A stretch of 64,000 nucleotides of DNA, from assembly GCF_028583425.1 (NCBI RefSeq), contig NC_072790.1:10584552-10648551 (forward strand). Direction: 5' to 3'. Below the pieces are notes generated by a model. The model did no database searches. It was not told where the DNA came from and was given only the letters and a program-made list of their open reading frames with translations. Source of the DNA: Eublepharis macularius. Its lineage: Eukaryota > Chordata > Lepidosauria > Squamata > Eublepharidae. Each line of letters opens with the position of its first letter. Positions within the stretch are counted from its first letter, which is position 1. Positions 20,852-30,536 of this stretch are shown here, piece after piece. Both the position numbers and the translations under genes were made by a program.

Positions 20852-22405
20852 CAGATCCCCTCCTGGTTTATATGGGTAGCGAGTATGAAAAGCTTTGGTT
20901 AATCTAGGAGCATGAACATGTGCAGAGTTCACCCATTCATCGTAACCAGAATCAAAGTCCTTCCATCTAATGAGGTAAAAAAGCTGATTTCGCTTGAGTT
21001 TAGAGTCCAAAATTTGCTGTACCTCATAGTGTATTTGGTCGTCAATTAAAGTTGGAATGGGTGGAGCTTTGATGTGCCATTTGTCATCGGTGGGAGCTCT
21101 CTTTAAAAGACTGACATGGAACGTATCATGAACATGGCGCAAGTTCTTGGGCAAAGTTACAGCAACAGTCACTTTATTTATTATCTTGCGCACAGGAAAA
21201 GGTCCCAGGAATTTCAGAGCGAGTTTGCGGCTTGTCTGAGCTAGTTTTAGGTTCTTTGTGGAAATATACACATGATCTCCAGGTTGTAAATCCCATTCGG
21301 CCACACGATGGCGATCTGCGTATTTTTTGTAATCCAGTTTGGCTTTTTCAAGGTGTTTCTTAATAAGAGTCCACTGTTGCGCCGCCTCCCCCCACCACGA
21401 AGATACATCTGGCAATTTAGAGGAATGGAGAGGGGGAGCGTCCAACGGGAAGGGATTGAAGTGAGCTCCATAGACAATTTTGAAAGGGGCCTCTCCAGTT
21501 GAAGCGTGTACACTGTTGTTATATGAGAATTCGGCTAGAGGGAGAAGGTCCACCCAATTATCTTGTTGAAAATTAATGTAGCAACGAAGGAACTGTTCTA
21601 GTATCTGGTTTGTTTTTTCGGATTGTCCGTCGGTTTGTGGGTGGTGGCTTGAGCTGATACCTTGCTCAATATTCAACATTCTCAAAAGCTCCCGCCAGAA
21701 GTTGGCAACGAACTGTCCGCCGCGATCCGAAATCACCTTGGACGGAAAAGAATGTAATTTTACGATGTGTTTCAAAAACAAATCCGCTAGTTTTCGAGCG
21801 GAGGGTATAGCAGTACAGGGAATAAAATGAACTTGTTTGGAGAACAGATCTACCACGACTAAAATACAATTATGTCCTTTTGAAATAGGTAGATCAGTGA
21901 TAAAGTCCATAGATATTATTTCCCAAGGTCTGTTTGGCGTTTCCAATGGTTGCAGGAGACCCGGAGGTTTTCCTTTTCTGGTTTTGGCGCTGAGGCAAAC
22001 GGGGCAGGAACTAACATACTGGGAAATGTCTTTGCGCATGCCCGGCCACCAGAATTGCCTTTGGATTAGGTGCAATGTTTTCAGATACCCATAATGACCA
22101 GCAGTGGGAGCATCATGACAGCGCTGCAAGACCTCCAGCCTGAGGCTGTCTGGGACATAAAACTTGCTCCCAGCTAGCCAATCCCCTTGTGGGGATTGGG
22201 TCAGTTTGTTTCGCGGAGCTTTATCCCCCTCCTTTTCCACTTCAGTTTTAAGTTTCGATTTCCACTCCTGGTTGGCCGGGAGGGGCGGCTTGGCACGACT
22301 GCGAGTAGTCACCACGCCCCCCAGTTGCGTAGGTGAGAAGACCGTGTCGACAGTCTCCTCCCGTTTGCTCTTATGTTGGGGCATGCGCGATAGGGCGTCC
22401 GCCAA
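20846..22405 (-). CDS. Gypsy integrase with C-terminal chromodomain (last part of pol)
   Basis: 519-codon open frame; its first residues, MADALSRMPQ, are the end of RNase H, so it is the downstream part of pol rather than a separate gene, and the ATG is not a true start. Domains in order: HHCC zinc-binding region (HDAPTAGH ... CPVC, about residues 90-145); DDE catalytic core, with Asp in ISMDFITDLP, Asp in VISDRGGQF and Glu in DGQSEKTNQ; then a chromodomain at about 455-510 (IHYEVQQILDSK ... YLIRWKDFDSGYDEWV). Chromodomains direct integration to histone-marked chromatin in chromoviruses. This section has no stops, although the same frame is broken upstream at 22469-22471 and 22616-22618. Confidence 0.9.
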   Translation of the reverse strand: MADALSRMPQHKSKREETVDTVFSPTQLGGVVTTRSRAKPPLPANQEWKSKLKTEVEKEGDKAPRNKLTQSPQGDWLAGSKFYVPDSLRLEVLQRCHDAPTAGHYGYLKTLHLIQRQFWWPGMRKDISQYVSSCPVCLSAKTRKGKPPGLLQPLETPNRPWEIISMDFITDLPISKGHNCILVVVDLFSKQVHFIPCTAIPSARKLADLFLKHIVKLHSFPSKVISDRGGQFVANFWRELLRMLNIEQGISSSHHPQTDGQSEKTNQILEQFLRCYINFQQDNWVDLLPLAEFSYNNSVHASTGEAPFKIVYGAHFNPFPLDAPPLHSSKLPDVSSWWGEAAQQWTLIKKHLEKAKLDYKKYADRHRVAEWDLQPGDHVYISTKNLKLAQTSRKLALKFLGPFPVRKIINKVTVAVTLPKNLRHVHDTFHVSLLKRAPTDDKWHIKAPPIPTLIDDQIHYEVQQILDSKLKRNQLFYLIRWKDFDSGYDEWVNSAHVHAPRLTKAFHTRYPYKPGGDLF

Positions 22406-22760
22406 AAAGTTAGTTTTGCCCGGGAGATAATTTAGAGTGAAGTTGAATTTGGAAAAGAATTCCGCCCATCACAATTGCTTGGCATTCAGTCTGCGTGGGC
22501 TTCGGAGGGCCTCCAGATTTTTATGATCTGTCCAGACCTCGAAAGGGTATCGCGCCCCCTCCAGCCAATGTCTCCAGTTAGTAAGGGCTGCTTTTACTGC
22601 AAAAGCCTCCTTCTCTCACACATTCCAATTCCTTTCCGCCTCCGAAAATTTTCTAGACAAGAACGCACAAGGCCGCAATCTTCCATCCTCCCCCTTCTGC
22701 AGTAAAACTCCCCCTATTGCCGTATCGCTGGCGTCGACTTGCACTATGAAAGGGGATTGT
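22406..22760 (-). pseudogene. Gypsy RNase H region with two in-frame TGA stops
   Basis: In the same frame as the integrase, this encodes VDASDTAIGGVLLQK (first catalytic Asp), LRPCAFLSRKFSEAERNWNV, a stop, [30 protein letters not shown] (catalytic Asp), a stop, then LNYLPGKTN and ADALSR. The two stops, both TGA, are at 22616-22618 and 22469-22471. The second is followed directly by TGG and sits where family members have a conserved basic residue, so a C-to-T change at a CpG is plausible. Without suppression, no full RNase H or integrase can be made from this copy. Confidence 0.85.
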
Positions 22761-23940
22761 TCGTTGGGGTGGGAGAGGATGGGTTCCGTTACAAATTGCT
22801 TTTTTAGGCATTCGAAAGCAGTTTGGCAATCGGGGGTCCATTGTAGTTTGGAGGAGGGTTTTTTAGCTTGGTCCCCTTTATTTTTTGTTTTCAGCAGTTC
22901 TGTTAAGGGGAGCGTGATTTGGGCGAAATTTGCTATAAAGTCTCTATAGAAGTTGGCAAAACCCAGGAAGGATTGCAGTTCTTTACGGGTGGTGGGTGTT
23001 TGCCATTCTTGGATCGCTTGTATTTTGGCTGGATCCATTTTTAAACCCTCTGGGGAGATGCAATACCCAAGGTAAGTGAGTTCGGTTTTATGGAATTCAC
23101 ATTTGGACAACTTGATGGGCAGTTTATTATTCATCAAGGTGGCCAGGACCTTTTGTACCATTTGAATATGTTCTTCCTCTGTGTCTGAATAAATTAAAAC
23201 ATCATCAAGGTACACCACCACCCCTTTGTACAGGAATTCGTGCAGAACTTCGTTTATCATGAACATAAATACAGATGGGGCTCCCGTCAATCCAAAGGGC
23301 ATAACCAGGTATTCATATTGTCCGAGGGGGCGTATTAAACGCGGTTTTCCACTCATCCCCTGCCTTGATACGGACGTGGAAGTAAGCATCTTTTAAGTCT
23401 AATTTTGTAAAGATCTTACCTTGAGCCACGACGTTGAGAAGGTCTCGGATGAGTGGTATAGGATAGGCGTTGTTGGTGGACACTGCATTAAGTCCTCGGA
23501 AATCCGTGCACAGTCGTAGTCCCCCATCCTTCTTTTTCACGAAGAGAACTGGAGCGGCGTGGGGACTGTTGGCTGGGCGGATAAACCCTCGTTGGAGGTT
23601 GGTGTCGATGAATTTCCGGAGCTCCTCTCGTTCGTGGAGACTCATGGGGTAGAGTCGTCCTTTGGGCAGTGAGGCTCCGGGTAAAATTTCTACCGCACAG
23701 TCTGTTCGTCGGTGCGGGGGTAGAGTATCAGCTTCCTCCTCAGAGAAAGCGTCTAGAAAAGGCCAATACGGTTCGGGGATTTGATTGATTTCTTCTTGAG
23801 TGAGGAGGGCCTTTTCAGTATGAGTTGGATCATCCCCCCAGTTTTGGTTCCAACGATGATTTTTACAGTTGGCATGATTGAAGGTGATGCATCCTTGTGC
23901 CCAGTCTATATAGGGATTGTGATCACATAGCCGCTGCCTA
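22761..23940 (-). pseudogene. Gypsy reverse transcriptase, split by frameshifts
   Basis: N-terminal half in one frame (about 23940-23325): AQGCITFNH, then LPPHRRTDCAVEI, PKGRLYPMSLHEREEL and VKKKDGGLRLCTDFRGLN, ending with KLDLKDAYFHV (motif A Asp). C-terminal half in another frame (from about 23325): GQYEYLVMPFGLTGAPS, then VVVYLDDVLIYS with the catalytic YLDD at about 23204-23212, then PTTRKELQSFLGFANFYR. The break near 23325 is in a run of cytosines. The protease frame upstream (24217-23950) equals the downstream RT frame, so the two frameshifts (about 23940 and 23325) compensate each other. All catalytic residues are present. Confidence 0.88.
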
Positions 23941-24270
23941 GAATTAACGGGTATTTGGCAGTAGAGCTGATGACAAAAGACCTCTTTTCCCAATGTTGTC
24001 CCATGCCTGTGATCACTGGGATGGTTTCAGCGGTAACGGGGTTCATATTGGTGCCATCCATTTGTTCAAAGATTACTGGGTTTTGTAATTCCCGAGTTGG
24101 TAAGACTAGCCCATTGACTAGGGCAGGCGCTATGATGTCTCTTGAACAGCCAGAGTCGATAAGGGCTTGCACTCGAATGTGCATTTTTCTTTCTGGGTTG
24201 ATGAGAGTCACTGGCATGAATAAGATGGACCCAGGCGGCCGGTTCCGTGCAGGGACTGGCTTGGAACTGA
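23941..24270 (-). CDS. Gypsy aspartic protease
   Basis: The frame includes ISSKPVPARNRPPG, MPVTLINPERKMHIRV, and ALIDSGCSRDII, the active-site D-S/T-G motif (DSG), ending with KYPLILG, the C-terminal flap region normally followed directly by RT. It overlaps the end of gag and lies in a different frame (gag frame 1, protease/RT frame 2 by coordinate modulo 3), so a ribosomal frameshift near 24290 would normally link Gag to Pol. It runs into a frameshift at about 23940. Confidence 0.8.
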
Positions 24271-24288
24271 TCTGTCGTTTGGGTCCTC

Positions 24289-26904
24289 TTACGACAGATC
24301 CATCTCGTTTCCCGACTGGGGGCTTTCTGGATTGACTTCTGCATTTGGGGAAGCGGGGTCGTATTCCATAACTTCTTCCGCTTCCAGCCCTCTCTCTGAG
24401 GCGGGCCTTTGGGAAGCTCCACGGCCTCTGTTCGTTCGTGGTGCGGGAATCGGGCGCTGCAGAGTGGGAAACGGAGCAAGGGTTGGGCGCCGTAGTTGAA
24501 GCGGAGGTCTTTGCACAGGCCTATAGGGGCATTGTGCTGCAAAGTGACCGGCTTGTCCGCATTGCAAACACAGCCCTTGTTGCCATCTAGCATCTCTCGC
24601 TCCACGGGTGGCGTATCCAGCTCCCCGTCCCCCCTTTTGTAGAGTCAAGGGTCTTCTTTGTCCCATTTGTTGTTGTTGTTCAACCAAACGGACTTCCAAA
24701 ATGCGATTCTCTACTTCGCATGCAAGTTGTATCCAACCTAACAACGTGGGGGGATTGTCCTGCATGAGGGCTCGGTCCAAAAGTCTTGGGTTTAGCCCTT
24801 GCTTGAACAGAATAATCTTGGTGGACTCCTCACACCTAGGGCACTTGGCTGCCAATTGCCGGAATTTTGTGACATAGTCTCTTGCTGACATGCTACCTTG
24901 TTTAATGGCTTGTAACTCTGTTCGGGCCCTGGTTTCCTCTAAGGGGTCTTCATATTGCGCTCGGATAGCATCCACCAACCCCTGGAGAGTATCGAGTTCG
25001 GGGGCCCCAACATTGTATAGTCCTACATACCAGTCCGCTGCCTTGCCTTGTAAGCGGGATCCAAGATGTTCAATTTGACTGGCCTCGCTGCCGAAGAGGT
25101 GACCCCACCGGTTGAAAAATTGCACCACTTGCACCAGGAAAAATCCTAATTTAGAGGGATCCCCGTCGAAGGTGGCTTCCAGTTTCACCCAGCCCATCGG
25201 GAGTTCTTGTCTCGGAGCTGGCGCTGGGCAGAAGTCCATCGGCAGTCTTAATTGCGCCTGGGGCGCAGGAGGAGGCAACTGGGGCCCCGGTTGGGGCAAC
25301 GGTGGTGGTTGTATTGGCGGCGGCAACACCGGCGGTGCTGGCAGAGGTTGCCGTGGCTGGGCTGCAGGGGGTGGTCTCGGTTGGGCCGGAGGCTGCAGAG
25401 GTGGGCGAGCAGGTGTTTGCGGTCTTGGTTGGGCTGGTAACACGGGAGGCGTTGGTGGTAGCTGTCGAGGTGGAGGAGGCTGGTGTGGTTGAGCGGGGAT
25501 CTGCCGCGGAGGAGGGGGTTGGTGATGTCGTAGTGGTGTGGGTCTTCCCGGTTGATTCGGGGGTGGTAAGACGGGCTGATCCTGTGGCTGCTGCAACGGT
25601 ATGGCCTGCGGTCGAGGCGGGAGGGGCCGCAGCGGCGAAGGCCGGATGGGTGGAAGGCCGCGCGGGCTTGCCCCTCCAGGCGTCGTTATTCTGGAAAGCA
25701 AAGGCTGGTCTCGCGGCGCCGGTAGACCGTCCCCTGGAGTTTGCCCGACGGGGACAGTTTCCCGGGGTTGACGAGGAGCTCCCTCCTCGGATGGAGCCGG
25801 GTGCTCTTCCGATTGGTCCGGCCGGACCGTTGTTGAAGAAGTATGAGGGGGTATCACCGGTGTCTCGCTTGGCTTTTCTTCCCCTTCTGTAGGCCGCTCA
25901 ACGGGAGTCTCGTCTGGCGGCAGGTCCCCTCCCGAGTTAGGAGGTTCGGTTGGAGTTTCTCCAGGCGGCTCAACCGGGGTATCCCCTCTCGGTGGAATTT
26001 CGTGCTGTTTGGGAAATTCCTTGGGCTGTTCTCCCGATTCGCCAGGGTAGGCGTCCCCCTCTCCCGTAGGTGACGACCGTTGCTGGACTCCCTCCACTGG
26101 ATACGAGATGACACTTTGGAGGGTAGCTATCTGCACCGCCATCTCCTCCGGTGACAGTCTCTCTCCTGCTCCCATTGCAGAGATTAGGTGAATGGCATGA
26201 GCCAAACTTTCTTCCATATCCATCAGTCTAGCTTCTAACTGTTGCATTCGACTTGGCCCCGGTTGCTCCATCATGGAACCTCCATTCGTTGCACTCACCG
26301 GGGAAAAGGGGCCCCAAGGCGGAGGGTCTCCTTGAACGATTCGCGATCTCGCTGCTAGAATTCCCTTGGCCAGGCCCGTCACTGCCGAGATGCCGGAATC
26401 TACGGCATGGGTGCGACTTTGCATCTGCACCCAACTTTGTTCAGGAACTTCCGTTGGCTCTTTCCACGGAGCAAGTTCTGAATAATCCCAACTCAGGGCG
26501 CCGCGGTGGGATGTGTCCCCCTCCGTTTGTTCGAACGTCCTGTTCCAATATCGCCATGGTTGGCTGCTATCTAGCTCAGGGACGGTTTCTAGGCTTCGGC
26601 GCCCGTCCATCGAAACTCGAGGATGGAGTCCACCGGCCCGGCGCTCTCTCGTTTCTCGGGGTCTGGCTCCCCACGCCGACGGGGTGGGTAACGAGATCAA
26701 GGGGAGAGCGGTCGCCTTCGGCCTTGCCCCTTCAGTACCGAGGTCGATGAGAGGCGGGGTAGAAGTGGAGGCTCCGTTCCCGGCTGGTCCCAGCTCCTGG
26801 GAGTCTTGGGCTTGCACTGGTTGATTGTCGGGAGACGCATACGGATCAAACAAAGGATCCCTGTCCGGGACAACCTTGGATTCCGCTGGGCCCGACTCAG
26901 GCAT
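24289..26904 (-). CDS. Gypsy Gag, 871 aa, intact
   Basis: Start chosen at the ATG 26902-26904 (MPESGPAESK), 16 nt inside the 5' LTR boundary and just past the PBS; the frame also stays open into the LTR, which is unlikely to be used. Residues 1-400: low-complexity acidic/Gly/Pro region. 400-560: very Pro/Gln-rich. About 570-740: capsid domain (GWVKLEATFDGDPSKL ... GKAADWYVGL ... EVENRILEVR), typical of gypsy Gag. 779-792: one CCHC zinc knuckle, CLQCGQAGHFAAQC (C-x2-C-x4-H-x4-C). The C-terminal tail is acidic. Gag is about twice the usual length for this lineage because of the N-terminal half. It assembles the particle and packages the RNA. Confidence 0.92.
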   Translation of the reverse strand: MPESGPAESKVVPDRDPLFDPYASPDNQPVQAQDSQELGPAGNGASTSTPPLIDLGTEGARPKATALPLISLPTPSAWGARPRETRERRAGGLHPRVSMDGRRSLETVPELDSSQPWRYWNRTFEQTEGDTSHRGALSWDYSELAPWKEPTEVPEQSWVQMQSRTHAVDSGISAVTGLAKGILAARSRIVQGDPPPWGPFSPVSATNGGSMMEQPGPSRMQQLEARLMDMEESLAHAIHLISAMGAGERLSPEEMAVQIATLQSVISYPVEGVQQRSSPTGEGDAYPGESGEQPKEFPKQHEIPPRGDTPVEPPGETPTEPPNSGGDLPPDETPVERPTEGEEKPSETPVIPPHTSSTTVRPDQSEEHPAPSEEGAPRQPRETVPVGQTPGDGLPAPRDQPLLSRITTPGGASPRGLPPIRPSPLRPLPPRPQAIPLQQPQDQPVLPPPNQPGRPTPLRHHQPPPPRQIPAQPHQPPPPRQLPPTPPVLPAQPRPQTPARPPLQPPAQPRPPPAAQPRQPLPAPPVLPPPIQPPPLPQPGPQLPPPAPQAQLRLPMDFCPAPAPRQELPMGWVKLEATFDGDPSKLGFFLVQVVQFFNRWGHLFGSEASQIEHLGSRLQGKAADWYVGLYNVGAPELDTLQGLVDAIRAQYEDPLEETRARTELQAIKQGSMSARDYVTKFRQLAAKCPRCEESTKIILFKQGLNPRLLDRALMQDNPPTLLGWIQLACEVENRILEVRLVEQQQQMGQRRPLTLQKGGRGAGYATRGARDARWQQGLCLQCGQAGHFAAQCPYRPVQRPPLQLRRPTLAPFPTLQRPIPAPRTNRGRGASQRPASERGLEAEEVMEYDPASPNAEVNPESPQSGNEMDLS

Positions 26905-26907
26905 GAT

Positions 26908-26917
26908 TTGGTAACAA
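26908..26917 (-). other. Putative self-priming primer-binding site
   Basis: On the sense strand, TTGTTACCAA lies 2 nt from the 5' LTR end. It does not begin with TGG as tRNA-primed PBSs do. Its exact complement, TTGGTAACAA, occurs inside the same LTR (27069-27078, sense strand) and could be the transcript's 5' end. Tf1/sushi elements prime by folding the 5' end of their own RNA onto the PBS. Confidence 0.6.
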
Positions 26918-26919
26918 AA

Positions 26920-27335
26920 TGTCAGACTGTGGCTAAATAAGGCTCTCACTACAGAATTCCCTTTAGAAGCAAACACAAGTCCATTGTTTGAAAAAGGAAA
27001 CTTTACTGCAGAAAAGGTCCATTATAGTCCACTGTCCTGAATAGGAGACTCAGGATGGTACATGATCCTTGTTACCAATGAAGGGCAAGCATAAGGTACA
27101 GAGTAACAATACCCATCTGGATTAGCCTCCCCCCACAGTTCTCAAAACAACATCTCTCAGTCCTGGGAAGCTGCTCTCCTTCAAGGCCAATGCTTGGTGG
27201 AACGGTGTTAGACAAAACAGTCTCCTCCGGTGGGAATGCTGCCTGGGAACTGGTGCACCTGGGAAGAAAGCACTTAAACACTAGAAGCATTAGAAAATGG
27301 AGTCAGTACAGTTTAGATATACACTGGACCTGACA
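26920..27335 (-). repeat. 5' LTR of the gypsy element
   Basis: 416 bp, identical by eye to the left copy. On the sense strand a likely transcription start is near 27078 if the self-priming model is right, which would give a U3 of about 257 bp and R-U5 of about 159 bp. A weak TATA-like CTTATGC lies about 25 nt upstream of that point. Confidence 0.95.
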
Positions 27336-27475
27336 CTCTGTAGGGTATAATTCCATACAGTCCACCTTCCAAAGCAGCCAATTTCTCCAGGAGAACTGAC
27401 CTCTGTGGTCTGGAGATGAGTTGTAATTCTAGGAGATCTCCAGTCATCACCTTATGATTGGCAAGTCTCTAGAGA
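27336..27475. repeat. Right part of the repeat split by the gypsy insertion
   Basis: Continues the unit at 20306-20418 after the TSD: TAGGGTATAATTCCATACAG, CAATTTCTCCAGGAGAACTG, TCTAGGAGATCTCCAG. Same family as 6830-7165. Confidence 0.7.
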
Positions 27476-27755
27476 GGAGAGAGTCCTGGGAGAATGATTA
27501 AGATCATTTCAGTAAGTGGTACCAGTCTTTTCCCTCCAGGGATGACACTGGATGACATGGGATTGCATTAATGGATCCAGCTGGCCAATACACACTTCGG
27601 ATAGTCCTTCCAGATGCAGTAAACCACCTGCTTCCTGACAGTGGGCTTCTGTTGAAAATCGGGGCCAAAAAGTATGCCAGTCTATTTGATGACATTATAG
27701 AATGGCCCACTGATCCATAACCGCCATTTTGTTTTGGACCTTCTGAGAGGTTGAG

Positions 27756-28131
27756 CCTAGAGATGGGCATGAACTGGAAAACAACCAAACCATGTGGTTT
27801 GTGGTTCAACAAATTTCACAAAGCACGAACCTGCCCCTGATTCGCGAACTGGTTCATTTGGTTCCTGACAACGGCACATCCAGGTCAGAAAATCATCACT
27901 TCCAGGTCAGCAGAAGGTCTGCAGAAAGTCCTTCCCCTGTTGCCTAGGAAACTGATTGATTGACACCAGGCTGTCTACAGTGACGATCCAAAAAATGAAC
28001 CAAACGAACCAGCCTAAAGTTCATGGCGGTTCGTCAGAAATGGGATCTGACAAACTGCTGGTTCGCAAACCATGAACTGGCCTGGTTCGTGCTTAATTTT
28101 GGTTCGTATTTCAGTTCACGCCCATCTCTAG
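27756..28131. mobile_element. MITE with CTAGAGATGGGC termini
   Basis: Left end CTAGAGATGGGCATGAACTG; right end TTCACGCCCATCTCTAG. TTGAG flanks both sides (27751-27755 and 28132-28136). The interior has repeated TTCG/GAAC motifs in both orientations (GGTTCGTGC, GCACGAACC). No transposase. Probably hAT-like. Confidence 0.7.
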
Positions 28132-28976
28132 TTGAGACACTCAGTGGCCATCCTGGGTCTCTGCCTGGTGGCTCACCACTCTCCTAAGCCCACCCAACTC
28201 CTAGAGGGGCTCCTTGCTTCTCACTGGGTATCTGTGCTGCCACAATACACATTAATGTAATGCCTGCGAAGATAGCCAGTACTCCTAAATACTCCTTCCA
28301 TGTTGCTGCCTAGTGCCTGATTCTTCTGCTTTTGCTCTCAGTAGCCTCTGCAGGGATGACATACTGGTTCTGCCCAGTCTGTTGGGGATCTAGCAGTCTA
28401 TTGACTAACCACTTCTCTTCCCCTGGCACCCTTTTAGTAATGTGATTGGATGTGTATGGAGAACAAATATCCAGCATTCAAAATAATAAGAAATTAATCA
28501 AATGAAATTATCCACATACGTATCAGCACAGCAATGGATTGAGCAAGGAATACAAAGAAAAGGTGCAAACCAACAGTTTGTCCCTCAGCCCTACAGGTGC
28601 CTTAGTCGGTTCAAAGTCGGGCTCTTTAAACTTAGAAGTTATAGTTTTCTGTCATTCATCCATTACTTTGATTCTTTGTCTGGGATGCCTGACCACAAAG
28701 TCATGGCAGCCATGCAGATGAAGTCCAGGTGTAAGAGTTTCTTCCTGCAAGTTGTCACCAGATGGACGCAGCCAAAATGGACCTTGTTCCCCTTGTGTCC
28801 AAGGAATTTATATCTGCTCTTTGCCCACCAGTCTGTGAGACAGCTCTTCTCTTCCTGCCCTTCCTAGGAAGAGATAGTATCTAACATTTGGCACCCCCAA
28901 GTCTCTGTTACCTCGCCATGTCACATTCCTGCCGGGCTGTGAGATGGCCCTTAGATTGTTCTCTGCTGGCTAGAAG
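28132..28976. other. Unassigned intergenic DNA
   Basis: No gene recognised. Composition from about 28200 to 28900 is more even than the flanks and could be an old LTR, but no termini or TSD were found. Confidence 0.35.
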
Positions 28977-29300
28977 CAGGGCTTTTTTTCAGCTGGAACA
29001 CGGTGGAACAGAGTTCTGGCACCTCTTGAAAATGGTCACATGGCCAGTGGCCCCGCCACCTGATCTCCAGACAGAGGGGAGTTTAGATTGCCCTCCACAC
29101 CACTGTGGCATGGAGGGCAATCTAAACTCCCCTCTGTCTGGAGATCAGGGGGCGGAGCCACCAGCCATGTGACCATTTTCGCCAAGGGTGATTTAAACTT
29201 TAAAAAACTCCCCCTTTGTTCCAGCTGACCCAAAGTAATGTCATTGTGCGGTCCTGAGTTCCACCACTGAGTTCCACCACCTCCCCCCAAAAAAGCCCTG
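28977..29300. mobile_element. Fold-back hAT element, family E, copy 1
   Basis: Ends CAGGGCTTTTTTTCAG and AAAAAAGCCCTG. Near-perfect 8-bp TSD: GCTAGAAG (28969-28976) and GCTATAAG (29301-29308). The interior is a large palindrome (about 29029-29180) with GATCTCCAGACAGAGGGGAG on one arm and its complement on the other. The tip is CACACCACTGTGGCATGG. No coding content. Confidence 0.85.
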
Positions 29301-30536
29301 GCTATAAGTAACCTTAAGTTCTAGGTGCTTGTGAAAGTCATCAATGGGAAATGGGGAGGGGGTGTTTAAGAGCCGTTAACTTCTGTCCTGTTTCTTGGAG
29401 GTTTTGTAGCCCCCTAACTCTCAATAATGTGATATAGTCTGAAGTGAAATGTATTTCTCCACAGATGAAATCTTGTTCTAAGAAGTCACAAGGATTATGG
29501 AACATCTCCTTTTGTACGCTGGTAGTTGAGAGTATTTCAGGATACCAGATTAAGCTAAGACTCAAAATTAAATTCACAGATGTGAGCGTGCATGACCACT
29601 GCTTAGTAAACTATGCCAAACCACTCTAGCACATGGTAGCTTTATGATGGAGTTCCACAGTGCCTGAAAGATAGACTTCTTCTTGAACTGAAATCCACAG
29701 TATTATAGGCCCCTGTATGGTGCCTTGTACATTCTACATGACGAAGAATAAATAGAGGGTAGCTTTCTCTGCTATCATTCTAGCACCTCAGCATTTACTT
29801 CCCACTTGGAATTTTTAAACATTAAGTATCACCAGTATTTCTTCATTGCAAAGGAGAACACAAATCTGTGTTTCAGGAAAGATCCAGAGTAAGAGTTAAA
29901 TGCGCAGGAATTTTGCCATGGCTGTTACATTGTCTGAAGATTTTAGCAGTGTCGCAATATTATTTGGGAAGAGGCTTTATTGTTTTGCCTGTGGTCTCGC
30001 CAAGGCCATGAATGGAGAAGTTAATTTGCTTCCTTAAAGAAATTCCATCCGGTTGTTGTGCCAGCTTTGTTCTCCTCACGTTCTTGTATGTTTACTTGTC
30101 TCCTTTGCTCCAGATGGGTTTCTGCACACTGGTGTAACCCTTGCCAAAAAGAAGAAGACACTGATCCTCAAAATGCCCAAGTCCTGAAGAATGTGGCCCT
30201 CGGGGCCAGGAATGATTTAATCAAAAGTGACTTTCCAGCCACTCCAAAAGCTTTCATGTCTCTTGTGAAATCTGCCGTCTTAAGGCAAACAAATCCATTG
30301 CCAGATGATGGTCATAAATTCAGCTATTTCAGCAGCTTAAATGGCCCATGATTTTCATCTAAGCAGACCCTTGTGCTTATCGGGGATGAAGCTGCTACAT
30401 GTACACAAACAAGTTTGCTTTGTGGTTAAAGATACAATTAAAAGAAGCACTCATGGTGACTGTGTTCTTCATAAGCGTCGGACAAATTCTGTTCTTGGTG
30501 TTATGTGCAGTGGGTGCTGCTAGAATTTCTTCTGAC
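29301..30536. other. Unassigned intergenic DNA
   Basis: A 97-codon open frame at 30058-30351 (plus) has no recognisable domain and no exon-like boundaries I would trust. No repeats identified. Confidence 0.4.

Larger units (their letters stand above)
20419..27335 (-). mobile_element. Full-length Ty3/gypsy chromovirus-type LTR retrotransposon (Tf1/sushi-like)
   Basis: 6917 bp, inserted on the minus strand. Two 416-bp LTRs (20419-20834 and 26920-27335), TG...CA ends and a 5-bp TSD CTCTG (20414-20418 and 27336-27340) define it exactly. Order in the sense direction: LTR, PBS, gag, protease, RT, RNase H, integrase, chromodomain, PPT, LTR. The chromodomain at the integrase C terminus and a putative self-priming PBS point to the Tf1/sushi lineage. 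The LTRs look identical by eye, so insertion is recent, but pol contains two compensating frameshifts and two in-frame stops. The element has no envelope gene. Confidence 0.92.

Noticed and set aside
25302..25892. 196-codon open frame on plus opposite gypsy Gag
   Set aside because: Antisense shadow of the proline-rich segment (Val/Ala/Glu-rich mirror).
30058..30351. Possible exon, 97 codons on plus
   Set aside because: No recognisable domain, no clear splice sites, and no similarity recalled to ISM1 neighbours.
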